Of a stretch of 64,000 nucleotides of DNA, positions 9,149 to 16,714 are shown one piece after another. The notes beneath the pieces were generated by a model. It did not search any database. It saw only the letters and a list, made by a program, of their open reading frames with translations, and was not told where the DNA came from. Within the stretch, counting starts at the first letter, position 1. Every line of letters begins with the position of its first letter. Location of the stretch: positions 62,001 to 126,000 of the forward strand of contig CALDYU010000006.1 in assembly GCA_937944485.1 (NCBI GenBank), in the 5' to 3' direction. Made by a program: the position numbers and the translations under genes. The stretch comes from an uncultured Flavobacteriaceae bacterium (GTDB lineage: Bacteria; Bacteroidota; Bacteroidia; Flavobacteriales; Flavobacteriaceae).

Positions 9149-9685
9149 TCAAACATTTTTCTTTGTAAGGAACCCTTTTATCATTCTTGGTGACTTGTAA
9201 AGAATGAAAAATATCAAGGCAAAAATACTGCCAAAACCAATGGGTATGATTGCTCCGAAGGTAAAGGTAGAACCTATCACCCAACCCAAAAGATATTCTG
9301 ATTTGTAAAGCGGAAAAATAAATGCGAGCACGAATATTGTCAGCATTATATAATCTATCACATCAATCTCAAAAGTGAAAAAAATTGAAATCGCTATGGA
9401 TATTCCCATAGCTAAAAGAAACCTGCTAATAACACTTCGCAAACGCTCTGAAGTAACTGGCATTTCTGGTTTATCAATTCGTTTATGAATTCGATATAGT
9501 AAAAACCAAGTAAAAAAAGGAAGTGCCAAACCACCTAACCAATTAGGGATTCCTGGTAAATTATCATCATGCAAAAGATAATGGGTAGGTATTCCGCCGT
9601 GAAAAAAATCCCAAGTTATATGCCCCCAAACTAAAAGGGTAATAAATGCCGTAATGACAATTCGAAGCTTCAGTGGTAGTTTCAT
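9149..9685 (-). CDS. Hypothetical integral membrane protein
   Basis: 178 residues with about five hydrophobic segments (about 8-26, 48-64, 88-105, 108-124, 132-165). The N-terminal loop GHITWDFFHGGIPTHYLLHDD carries several His and Asp residues that could bind a metal, but the family is not one I can name. Its stop codon directly abuts the stop of the convergent methyltransferase gene. Confidence 0.6.
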   Translation of the reverse strand: MKLPLKLRIVITAFITLLVWGHITWDFFHGGIPTHYLLHDDNLPGIPNWLGGLALPFFTWFLLYRIHKRIDKPEMPVTSERLRSVISRFLLAMGISIAISIFFTFEIDVIDYIMLTIFVLAFIFPLYKSEYLLGWVIGSTFTFGAIIPIGFGSIFALIFFILYKSPRMIKGFLTKKNV

Positions 9686-9902
9686 TAGTGTTGATTTTTG
9701 ATTGATAATTATAAGGCATACGTTTTTCTTCCGTCGTTGACTATGAAAAAGTACTTGTCCTTTTTAGAATATCAGTAAGACGCTAAGAATTGTAATTTGT
9801 TACAAGGTAAAAACCTGCTGCCAAGCAAGCGGGGAAATATTAATTAACTTTAGAGAACAGGAGAAAGGCTTTTCATGGAAGGTATTGTTTTTGGGCAGTT
9901 TT

Positions 9903-10202
9903 TTATTCAGATAGTCTTCGCCTTAAATCCATTCTTTCGTGTAATGTTCTTGTAATTTCAACATCGTTTTGATTTAGGGTTCTAAAAAATATGATATGTC
10001 GATTTGTTTTCATTCCTCGAAGATGCTCTGATATTCCTTCGTAGTTTTTTCCTAAACCTGGGTTTTCCGCAACCTCCTGACAATTAGATATAAGTACATC
10101 GAAATATTTGTCCGCTTGTTTTTCAGACCAAGTCTCAAACGTATAATTCCAAATCTTCGATAAATCCTCTACAGCTTTATTGGTCAGTTTAAATTCAGCC
10201 AT
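9903..10202 (-). CDS. parE: RelE/ParE family toxin of a type II toxin-antitoxin module
   Basis: 99 residues with the ParE pattern: an N-terminal strand and helix (FKLTNKAVEDLSKIWNYT), the KYFDVLISNCQEVAENPGLGK helix pair, and the C-terminal strands GMKTNRHIIFFRTL and VEITRTLHERMD. ParE toxins poison DNA gyrase. The start codon overlaps the end of the antitoxin gene by 8 bases, the usual antitoxin-first order. This pair stands at the left edge of the cassette-like accessory block. Confidence 0.9.
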   Translation of the reverse strand: MAEFKLTNKAVEDLSKIWNYTFETWSEKQADKYFDVLISNCQEVAENPGLGKNYEGISEHLRGMKTNRHIIFFRTLNQNDVEITRTLHERMDLRRRLSE

Positions 10203-10446
10203 TCGAGTGCCTTTTCGCCTTTAAGGATTCGAGATGTTTTTTAGGATCGAAGTCGTGCGCAATTCCGCTGTCAATTCCTTCTTGTATTGCTTTTTTAAGG
10301 GCAATAACTTTACTTTCTTCTTCTTCCAATAATCTTAGTCCAGCACGTATAACTTCGCTAACGTTTTTAAACCTTCCTTCGTTTATTCGGTTTTGAACGA
10401 ATTGGTCAAAATAATTTCCGAGGGAAATTGATGTGTTTTTATTCAT
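10195..10446 (-). CDS. parD: ParD family antitoxin
   Basis: 83 residues from the ATG at 10446. An N-terminal ribbon-helix-helix (NTSISLGNYFDQFVQNRI, then SEVIRAGLRLLEEEE) forms the operator-binding part; the C-terminal tail neutralises the toxin. An upstream in-frame start (10476) would add ten residues unlike ParD. It overlaps the toxin gene by 8 bases. Autorepression by the complex is normal in this family; the AT-rich palindrome near 10460-10490 could be the operator, but I could not prove it. Confidence 0.9.
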   Translation of the reverse strand: MNKNTSISLGNYFDQFVQNRINEGRFKNVSEVIRAGLRLLEEEESKVIALKKAIQEGIDSGIAHDFDPKKHLESLKAKRHSNG

Positions 10447-10572
10447 TTTTAATACAAATTTATTCAAATATACCAAAAATTGGTATTATTTTAAAAACTT
10501 CCTCAAATTGCGCACAACGGCAATCTGTCTCAAAACTGCCTCAGTTTATTATAACCAATAGAAGATTTGACC

Positions 10573-10998
10573 CTAAGTTTCTGATGCTAAAGTTATTTTC
10601 CAGCTTATGCCAAATTTATCAATACACTGACCATAATAGGCACCCCAGAATGTCAAACCAGCGGGCACTATTATTTCTCCGTTTTGAGAAAGCGCACCAA
10701 ATAAGCGGTCAACCTCTTCTTTGCTATCGGTGTGAATGATAAGCGAAAAGGTTTTATGCTGTACCCGTTCTTTATATGCTAAGGAATAATCTGAACCATT
10801 AAGCATTATTTCTTTGCTTAGCGGTAAGGTGACATGCATAATTTTTTCATCAGCCTCTTGAAAAATATTTCTTTCCGATTTCGGCACGTCTTTGTATGTA
10901 CTAATATGGCTGATTTCTTTACGAAAAACGGATTCGTAAAAAGTAAATGCTTCTTCACAATTTCCATCAAAGTAGAGATACGGGTTCACAGTTATCAT
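10573..10998 (-). CDS. VOC family protein, PhnB-like
   Basis: 141 residues of the vicinal-oxygen-chelate superfamily, PhnB subgroup: the N-terminal strand NPYLYFDGNCEEAFTFYESVF, the middle IMHVTLPLSKEIMLNGSD strand, and the C-terminal GAYYGQCIDKFGISWKI block. PhnB-type proteins are small dimers of unclear activity; no phosphonate gene is nearby. It is followed upstream by the first attC-like repeat, so it may be part of the cassette array. Confidence 0.85.
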   Translation of the reverse strand: MITVNPYLYFDGNCEEAFTFYESVFRKEISHISTYKDVPKSERNIFQEADEKIMHVTLPLSKEIMLNGSDYSLAYKERVQHKTFSLIIHTDSKEEVDRLFGALSQNGEIIVPAGLTFWGAYYGQCIDKFGISWKITLASET

Positions 10999-11034
10999 AA
11001 AAAATTATTTATTTTTCTGTTGATTTAAAATGAT

Positions 11035-11168
11035 GCAGAACGGTCTCGGCTAAGGTTTGTTGCTGTGATTCGGCCGAAGGACAATCCAGCCGAACCTAAA
11101 GATAGCTTTTTGTGCGTGATTTCCGTTTAGGAAATCCGCAAGCAATGAATTTTAGCCATTGTTAGGCA
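11035..11168. repeat. attC-like quasi-palindromic repeat A
   Basis: Outer arms AACGGTCTCGGCTAAGG (from 11039) and a right arm ending AGCCATTGTTAGGC (11154-11167). The inner stem GGCTAAGGTTTGTTGCT pairs imperfectly with AGCAATGAATTTTAGCC (13 of 17 positions), and a smaller hairpin GATTTCC/GGAAATC sits inside. GTTAGGC fits the integron core GTTRRRY. It lies directly 3' of the 138-residue gene (minus strand), where a cassette recombination site would be. It shares the outer arms with repeat C. Confidence 0.6.
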
Positions 11169-11177
11169 TTGTTTTTA

Positions 11178-11594
11178 TTACACAATACCTCTCAAAATAT
11201 CCAGTCGATTATTTGGAGCATTAGGAGATAAAAAGTCCGGAATAGTATTTTCGGTCCGTCTAGGCCGACTCAAAAATTCTACGGGCCACTCAGTCAGTCG
11301 CTCTTCTTTGATGTGAATATATTTTCCAGATTCAGGTTCATTGATATGTTCCTTTTGCAAAATCAAAGCTATCGGTTCTTCAGCTCCAACAGTATTTTTT
11401 GAAAATTCCATTGCGTCATTATAGTGCCCAAACGCATAAAAATAATCATCTCCCTCATCCAAATCCTCCGCTCCGTCTTCAGGATGACACCAAACTCTGT
11501 ATTCCAAAACTTCGTCCCAAACGTATCCTCCCCCAGCATTTACTAAACCTGGATATTCTCCAACTAATTCTATGTCTTTAACTTTTGGGTACAT
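11178..11594 (-). CDS. Conserved hypothetical protein, acidic (cassette-like)
   Basis: A 138-residue soluble acidic protein. It carries the conserved block GYVWDEVLEYRVWCHPEDGAED followed by YFYAF and a central helix NDAMEFSK, which I recall from scattered uncharacterised proteins in Gram-negative bacteria; no activity is known. It is followed 9 bases downstream by attC-like repeat A and preceded by repeat B, i.e. it is packed like an integron cassette. Confidence 0.7.
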   Translation of the reverse strand: MYPKVKDIELVGEYPGLVNAGGGYVWDEVLEYRVWCHPEDGAEDLDEGDDYFYAFGHYNDAMEFSKNTVGAEEPIALILQKEHINEPESGKYIHIKEERLTEWPVEFLSRPRRTENTIPDFLSPNAPNNRLDILRGIV

Positions 11595-11606
11595 TTTTTA
11601 AATTAG

Positions 11607-11679
11607 TTACAACGCTTGAGCTATCAACAGTACGGGGCACGCCGTCTGCGAAGCAGCGGGCGAGTTGTAGCGTTGGCAG
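11607..11679. repeat. attC-like quasi-palindromic repeat B
   Basis: A shorter element with arms ACAACGCT and AGCGTTGG, a second pair CAAC/GTTG, and an inner stem GCCGTCTGC / GCAGCGGGC with loop GAA. The R''/R'-like ends (AACGCT ... AGCGTT) have the symmetry of attC sites but the sequence differs from repeats A and C. It stands between the start of the 138-residue gene and the end of the leucine-rich-repeat gene. Confidence 0.55.
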
Positions 11680-11718
11680 CTTTCCACCACGCACATAGCG
11701 AAATCTTTTGGTTTTGAT

Positions 11719-12456
11719 TTATTTTTTTAGGTTTCCGTGTTTTAGATTTTTAAAGTTCTTTCTCAATTCTTTTTTGTCGTATTTTTTATAAAGATGGTCA
11801 GGAATCCACAAGTTTTCAAGATTCTGTAGTTTCAAAATCGGTTCAATTCTTTTTTCTTTTAAACTAACATCTAACCCTAAAACTTTTAAATTCATTAGTT
11901 GACTTAGAAATTCCAGGTTTTCAAATTTTATTCTTGGTCCATCAGTTGATGAAACAATATTTAGACTTTGTAAATTTTTTAACTTTTCTACTTTATTTAA
12001 GTCCGTACAGTTTTTGAAATTTTCTAATTCAAGTGTTACTAATTTTTCCAATTTAGAAATTCCATCAATTGACTTTATTCTTGGGTTACTTCCAAAATAT
12101 AAATGTTTAAGGTTTTCTAATTCCGAAATACTATTAAGAGATTCTACTTTCCCCCATTTTATATAAAGTCCTTCTAAATTTTTCATTTTACAAATCGCCT
12201 CAAAGAATTCTTGGTCGATTTGGTGTGTTGTCATTAAGTATTTTACATTTTCTAATTTAGGAAGTGTTTCAGCCCAAACTCTTCTTAATTCTCGTTTTTT
12301 GGATGCAGATAAATTTCGAACTTCTTGATTTAACGTTGAAACTTCAACAATTAATCTTTCAGTATCATAAATTTCGGCATCCTCAACTCTCATTGGGTTT
12401 GACCAAAAACCGTCATTAAATCTCCAAAATCCTATTTCAATGTCTTTTCTCGTCAT
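11719..12456 (-). CDS. Leucine-rich repeat protein
   Basis: 245 residues without a signal peptide. From about residue 70 to 230 it is made of about seven LRR units of 21-24 residues (LENVKYL, MKNLEGLYI, LENLKHLYF, LEKLVTLEL, LKNLQSLNI, LMNLKVLGL, LQNLENLWI). LRRs are protein-binding scaffolds; the partner is unknown. It sits between repeats B and C, on the minus strand like its neighbours, again as one gene per repeat unit. Confidence 0.75.
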   Translation of the reverse strand: MTRKDIEIGFWRFNDGFWSNPMRVEDAEIYDTERLIVEVSTLNQEVRNLSASKKRELRRVWAETLPKLENVKYLMTTHQIDQEFFEAICKMKNLEGLYIKWGKVESLNSISELENLKHLYFGSNPRIKSIDGISKLEKLVTLELENFKNCTDLNKVEKLKNLQSLNIVSSTDGPRIKFENLEFLSQLMNLKVLGLDVSLKEKRIEPILKLQNLENLWIPDHLYKKYDKKELRKNFKNLKHGNLKK

Positions 12457-12468
12457 TTTTCAAATTAC

Positions 12469-12607
12469 TGGCAACGGTCTCGGCTATGATTTCGTTGCGG
12501 AATAAATCCGTCAGGATTTTTCCGTATGAAATCCAGCCGTGTTATTGGTTTACAAGTTTAAAGTTAGCAAGAATACCGCAATGAATTATAGCCATTGTTG
12601 TAGTACG
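12469..12607. repeat. attC-like quasi-palindromic repeat C
   Basis: Left arm GGCAACGGTCTCGGCTAT (12470-12487) and right arm ending ATAGCCATTGTTGTAGTAC (to 12606). The stem GGCTATGATTTCGTTGC pairs imperfectly with GCAATGAATTATAGCC. The outer sequence AACGGTCTCGGCTA is shared with repeat A 1.4 kb away. It fills the space between the LRR gene and the 198-residue gene and begins 3 bases past the latter's stop. Confidence 0.6.
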
Positions 12608-12610
12608 TTT

Positions 12611-13207
12611 TTAATAATCGAACATTTTGTCCTCATCGGTTTCGGTAATAATAACATTCCCTTTTTTGTCCAAAATTTCCAGCTTGATAAACTTTCCATC
12701 TTTCCAATATATTTTTTTCAAGTCATTTTTCCTTTTGAGAATCATATAACCTTGTCTAAGTCCATTTTCATCATCAAATCCAGTTGTATCATTTGCATAC
12801 ACAAAATATCTTTTTTCGTAAGGACGTACTTTGGGCAAGTCCGTTCTCAATTCTCTTTTGTTGACAAAGAATTTGGTCTTTGAATCAAAAACAGCATTAA
12901 ATCGAACAACAAAGTCATACGCACAGATACATTCACATTCCACACCATCTTCTTCAAGTTCTATTTTTACAATGTTTTCTATTAACGTACTTTTAATTCT
13001 AAAGTCAACGCAACAAGTTGCTGAAGTCGAAAAATGGATAATCCTTGTCCCATTCGATATGGAGTCCTTAGTAAGTATTGTGTTAAGGCGATAAGCATCC
13101 GAGTCCTCATCACATATAACGCTTAGGATTTCTGATTCAAGATGCGATTCCTGTCCAAATACTAGACTGGAAATTGCAAGTAGAAATATTATGGTCAGTT
13201 TATTCAT
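12611..13207 (-). CDS. Secreted hypothetical protein, Cys-rich (cassette-like)
   Basis: 198 residues from the ATG at 13207, chosen because it begins a clean signal peptide (KLTIIFLLAISSLVFGQ); a start at 13249 would bury it. The mature part has a CCVDF motif and a CECIC motif about 45 residues apart, likely disulphides or a metal site, and a C-terminal MORN-like strand pair (GYMILKRKND, YWKDGKF). Family function unknown. It is flanked by inverted copies of GTTGTAGTAC (12597-12606 and, as GTACTACAAC, 13215-13224), as expected for a mobile cassette. Confidence 0.7.
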   Translation of the reverse strand: MNKLTIIFLLAISSLVFGQESHLESEILSVICDEDSDAYRLNTILTKDSISNGTRIIHFSTSATCCVDFRIKSTLIENIVKIELEEDGVECECICAYDFVVRFNAVFDSKTKFFVNKRELRTDLPKVRPYEKRYFVYANDTTGFDDENGLRQGYMILKRKNDLKKIYWKDGKFIKLEILDKKGNVIITETDEDKMFDY

Positions 13208-13391
13208 TGAAAATGTACTACAACTCTTTATACCACTCCTAAAATACACTTTATCCTATTAAAAAATTACAGATAGCAACACTTTTAGTTCTTTTTTATC
13301 TTTATTCATAAATCACGTTCTTAACACCTCCTTAAGAAATCACTCCTAAGTTTTTGGTATATTTAGCTTGACTAATTAACACAACTAACTA

Positions 13392-16300
13392 ATGACCAAA
13401 AAACAGCTACTACTCCTAGCTTTTTTTGTAGCAATCACAGGTATTGCGCAAGAAAATAAAACAGCGAAAACAAAATGGGAAGTCTCTGCTCCGGGCGCAG
13501 ATTTCAACTATAAAAATCACCAATTTTCTACTAATGAAGGTACCTGGATGAACCTCGACGTGAGTCCGGATGGCAAAACCATTGTTTTTGATTTGTTGGG
13601 AGATATTTACAGCATGCCAATTACTGGTGGCAAAGCCAAAGCCATTCGTAGCGGTATTCCCTTTGAAATACAACCCCGTTTTAGCCCTGATGGTAAAAAG
13701 ATTGCCTTTACCAGTGATGCCGGTGGTGGTGATAATATTTGGGTTATGAATACAGACGGCTCAGAAGCCAAAGCCGTGACTAAAGAAAAGTTTAGACTGC
13801 TCAATAACCCCTATTGGACCCCCGATGGAAATTATATGGTGGCACGCAAACATTTCACCTCACAACGGTCATTAGGTGCAGGCGAAATTTGGCAGTACCA
13901 TATTAGTGGTGGCTCTGGCGTGCAGCTTACGAAAAGAAAAAACGACCAACAAGATGTTAACGAACCTTGTATTTCGCCCGATGGTAAATACCTGTATTAC
14001 AGTGAAGACGTATATCCTGGTGGGTTCTTTCAATACAACAAAGACCCTAATAAACAGATTTACGCCATCAAGCGTTACGCCTTTGAAACTGGTGAAACAG
14101 GCATTATAACAAGAGGACCAGGCGGCGCAGCGCGGCCACAAGTATCTAGAGACGGTAAAAAATTGGCTTTTGTAAAAAGAGTGCGCACCAAAACGGTTTT
14201 GTATTTGCATGATTTGGAAACTGGAGAAGAATGGCCGCTTTTTGATGATTTAAATAAAGATCAACAAGAAGCCTGGGCTATTTTTGGTGTCTATCCGAAC
14301 TATAGCTGGATGCCCGGAGACCAAGAAATTGTTTTTTGGAACAAAGGGCAATTGCATAAAATAAACATCACTACTAAAAAGGTAACGAACATCCCCTTTT
14401 CGGTAGAAGCAGATATACAAATTGCTGAAAAGGTGCATTTTAATAATCCTGTTGATGCAGAGGAATTTACAGCCAAAGTTATTCGTCATGCCGTGACATC
14501 ACCCGATGGCAAAACAATGGCTTTTACTGCTCTGGGGCATGTATGGACGAAAAAACTTCCCAACGGAAAACCTAAAAGACTTACAAATTCAGAAGATTTT
14601 GAAGCAGAGCCTGCCTTTTCACCGGATGGCAAAGAACTGGTTTATGTAACCTGGAATGACACCCATCTTGGTACGATTAACCGTATCGCTGTTAAAGGCG
14701 GAACTGCTACAAAACTTACTCAAAAAAAGGGCATTTATAGGAACCCTGCCTATAGTCCTTCAGGCCAGCAGATCATTTTTCACAAAGAATCTGGTAATAC
14801 TGATCAAGGTATTGCCTTTGGAAAAAACGCGGGTGTCTATGCGATGTCACGAACTGGCTCAAATCTCAAACGCCTAACAAACGAAGGGGAATACCCACAG
14901 TTTAGCGCTAATGGCAAACGTATCTTTTACCAGACCGGAGGAACATATTTTGGAAGCCTGACTAAAATGCTAAAATCGGTTGATTTAAATGGTAAAAACA
15001 AAAAAACACATATTAAATCGAAATATGCGAATCGCTTAGTACCCAGTCCCGATAATAAATGGATTGCTTTTACCAATCTGCACAAAGCATATATTGCCCC
15101 TTTGCTATTAAATGGCAAAGAAATTGACCTTGATAATAAATCTACCGCGGTGCCTGTTTCGCAAATTGCAAAAGATGCTGGCATTAATTTACACTGGTCA
15201 GCAGATAGTAAAACCGTACATTGGACATTGGGGGATGTATACTTTACGAATGCGATCAAAGATCGCTATACTTTTTTACCCGGTTCTCCCGACAAAGTTG
15301 CTAAAATGGATTCCGTAGGCACCTCCATCGGTTTAACTTCAAAAATTCATAAGCCCGAAGGCAAAATAGCTTTTGTCAATGCTCGAATAATCACGATGGA
15401 AAGCGGTGAAGTTATTGAAAAAGGAACCCTAATCGTCAATCAAAATAAAATTGAAAAAATTGGCAAGTCGAGCGAAATAACCATTCCTACTAATGCCAAA
15501 GTTTACGATGTTACGGGAAAAACAATTATGCCCGGTATTGTTGATGCGCATGCGCATATTGGTGGTTTTCGATATGGTTTAACTACTCAGAAACACTGGC
15601 AATTGTATGCAAATCTCGCCTTTGGTGTTACTACGGCACACGACCCTTCGGCAAATTCAGAATCAATCTTTGCCATGGCCGAATTGATTAAAAATGGTGC
15701 TATGGTAGGTCCCCGTATTTATTCTACAGGCATTATTCTCTATGGTGCCGATGGTGATTTCAAAGCGCCAATTAATAGTTTAGAAGATGCGCGTTCCGCC
15801 ATTCGAAGAACAAAAGCCTACGGTGCCCAATCAGTAAAAAGTTATAATCAACCGCGAAGAGAGCAAAGGCAACAAGTCATGCAAGCGGCCAGGGAATTAG
15901 GAATTAATGTGGTGCCAGAAGGAGGTTCTACTTTTTATACCAATATGACAATGCTTATGGACGGGCACACAGGCATCGAGCACAATATACCCGTGGCGCC
16001 CGTCTATAAAGATGTTATAGAATTATGGAAAACGAGCACCTCAGGTTATACTCCCACCTTGATCGTGAATTATGGGGGTATGAATGGGGAATTTTACTTC
16101 TATCAAAAAGATGAAGTTTGGAAAAATGAAAAGCTTTTGAAATATACGCCTCGCGCCTTAGTTGATGCTCGGTCGAGATACCGCATGATGATTCCAGATG
16201 AAGAATATGAGAACGGTCATATTCTGGTGTCGAAAACGGCCAAAGCCTTAACAGATAATGGCGTTAAAGTTAATTTGGGCGCGCATGGGCAATTGCAAGG

Positions 16301-16682
16301 TTTAGGGGCGCATTGGGAACTTTGGATGTTACACCAAGGCGGCATGACGAATATGGAAGCCCTAGAAGCGGCAACTATCAACGGTGCTACTTATATCGGA
16401 GCAGGAAACGAAATAGGCTCTTTAAAAGAAGGAAAATTAGCAGACCTTATCGTTTTAGAAAAAAATCCGTTAGAAAATATTCGAAATACAGAAACCGTAA
16501 CTTATACCATGGTCAACGGCAAATTGTATGATACGAATACTATGAATGAAATTGGTAATACTGAAAAAAGACGAAGCCAATTCTGGTGGGAAAACAATAA
16601 ATATAGTGAAGCGTTCCCGTGGCATGAAGATGCGCAAAGTTTTACCCGACCAGGATGCGGCTGCCATTTAGGACACCAATAA
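13392..16682 (+). CDS. Secreted amidohydrolase with N-terminal TolB/WD40-like beta-propeller
   Basis: 1096 residues with a signal peptide (cleavage near IAQ). Residues about 45-630 form PD40/TolB-type propeller blades marked by repeats such as SPDGKTIVF, SPDGKKIAF, SPDGKYLYY and SADSKTVHW. Residues about 655-1060 form an amidohydrolase barrel of the imidazolonepropionase-like group: metal-ligand motif DAHAHIGG, later His residues in GHTGIEHN and LGAHGQ, and the C-terminal GSLKEGKLADLIVL strand. Substrate probably a peptide or cyclic amide, unproven. The C-terminus has a CGCHLGH metal-binding-like tail. The next gene begins 32 bases after the stop, so they are likely cotranscribed. Confidence 0.88.
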   Translation: MTKKQLLLLAFFVAITGIAQENKTAKTKWEVSAPGADFNYKNHQFSTNEGTWMNLDVSPDGKTIVFDLLGDIYSMPITGGKAKAIRSGIPFEIQPRFSPDGKKIAFTSDAGGGDNIWVMNTDGSEAKAVTKEKFRLLNNPYWTPDGNYMVARKHFTSQRSLGAGEIWQYHISGGSGVQLTKRKNDQQDVNEPCISPDGKYLYYSEDVYPGGFFQYNKDPNKQIYAIKRYAFETGETGIITRGPGGAARPQVSRDGKKLAFVKRVRTKTVLYLHDLETGEEWPLFDDLNKDQQEAWAIFGVYPNYSWMPGDQEIVFWNKGQLHKINITTKKVTNIPFSVEADIQIAEKVHFNNPVDAEEFTAKVIRHAVTSPDGKTMAFTALGHVWTKKLPNGKPKRLTNSEDFEAEPAFSPDGKELVYVTWNDTHLGTINRIAVKGGTATKLTQKKGIYRNPAYSPSGQQIIFHKESGNTDQGIAFGKNAGVYAMSRTGSNLKRLTNEGEYPQFSANGKRIFYQTGGTYFGSLTKMLKSVDLNGKNKKTHIKSKYANRLVPSPDNKWIAFTNLHKAYIAPLLLNGKEIDLDNKSTAVPVSQIAKDAGINLHWSADSKTVHWTLGDVYFTNAIKDRYTFLPGSPDKVAKMDSVGTSIGLTSKIHKPEGKIAFVNARIITMESGEVIEKGTLIVNQNKIEKIGKSSEITIPTNAKVYDVTGKTIMPGIVDAHAHIGGFRYGLTTQKHWQLYANLAFGVTTAHDPSANSESIFAMAELIKNGAMVGPRIYSTGIILYGADGDFKAPINSLEDARSAIRRTKAYGAQSVKSYNQPRREQRQQVMQAARELGINVVPEGGSTFYTNMTMLMDGHTGIEHNIPVAPVYKDVIELWKTSTSGYTPTLIVNYGGMNGEFYFYQKDEVWKNEKLLKYTPRALVDARSRYRMMIPDEEYENGHILVSKTAKALTDNGVKVNLGAHGQLQGLGAHWELWMLHQGGMTNMEALEAATINGATYIGAGNEIGSLKEGKLADLIVLEKNPLENIRNTETVTYTMVNGKLYDTNTMNEIGNTEKRRSQFWWENNKYSEAFPWHEDAQSFTRPGCGCHLGHQ

Positions 16683-16714
16683 TAGATAACCAACCAATTA
16701 AAGCATTTGAACAA

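Noticed and set aside
9785..9810. AAGAATTGTAAT near 9787 as a LytTR half-site
   Set aside because: The partner positions 21 bp away on either side do not match, so the architecture is absent.
12539..13094. Plus-strand ORFs of 87-114 codons in the cassette region
   Set aside because: They lie opposite the secreted Cys-rich protein gene or inside repeat C, lack a coherent protein character and are antisense shadows.
13416..14489. Long minus-strand ORFs opposite the amidohydrolase gene
   Set aside because: The plus strand has a clear multidomain protein; the antisense frames have no recognisable domains.
16655..16714. Start of the VPS10-type gene at the ATG in the end of the amidohydrolase gene
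   Set aside because: The ATG at 16715 begins a normal signal peptide; the extension would put 20 polar residues in front of it.
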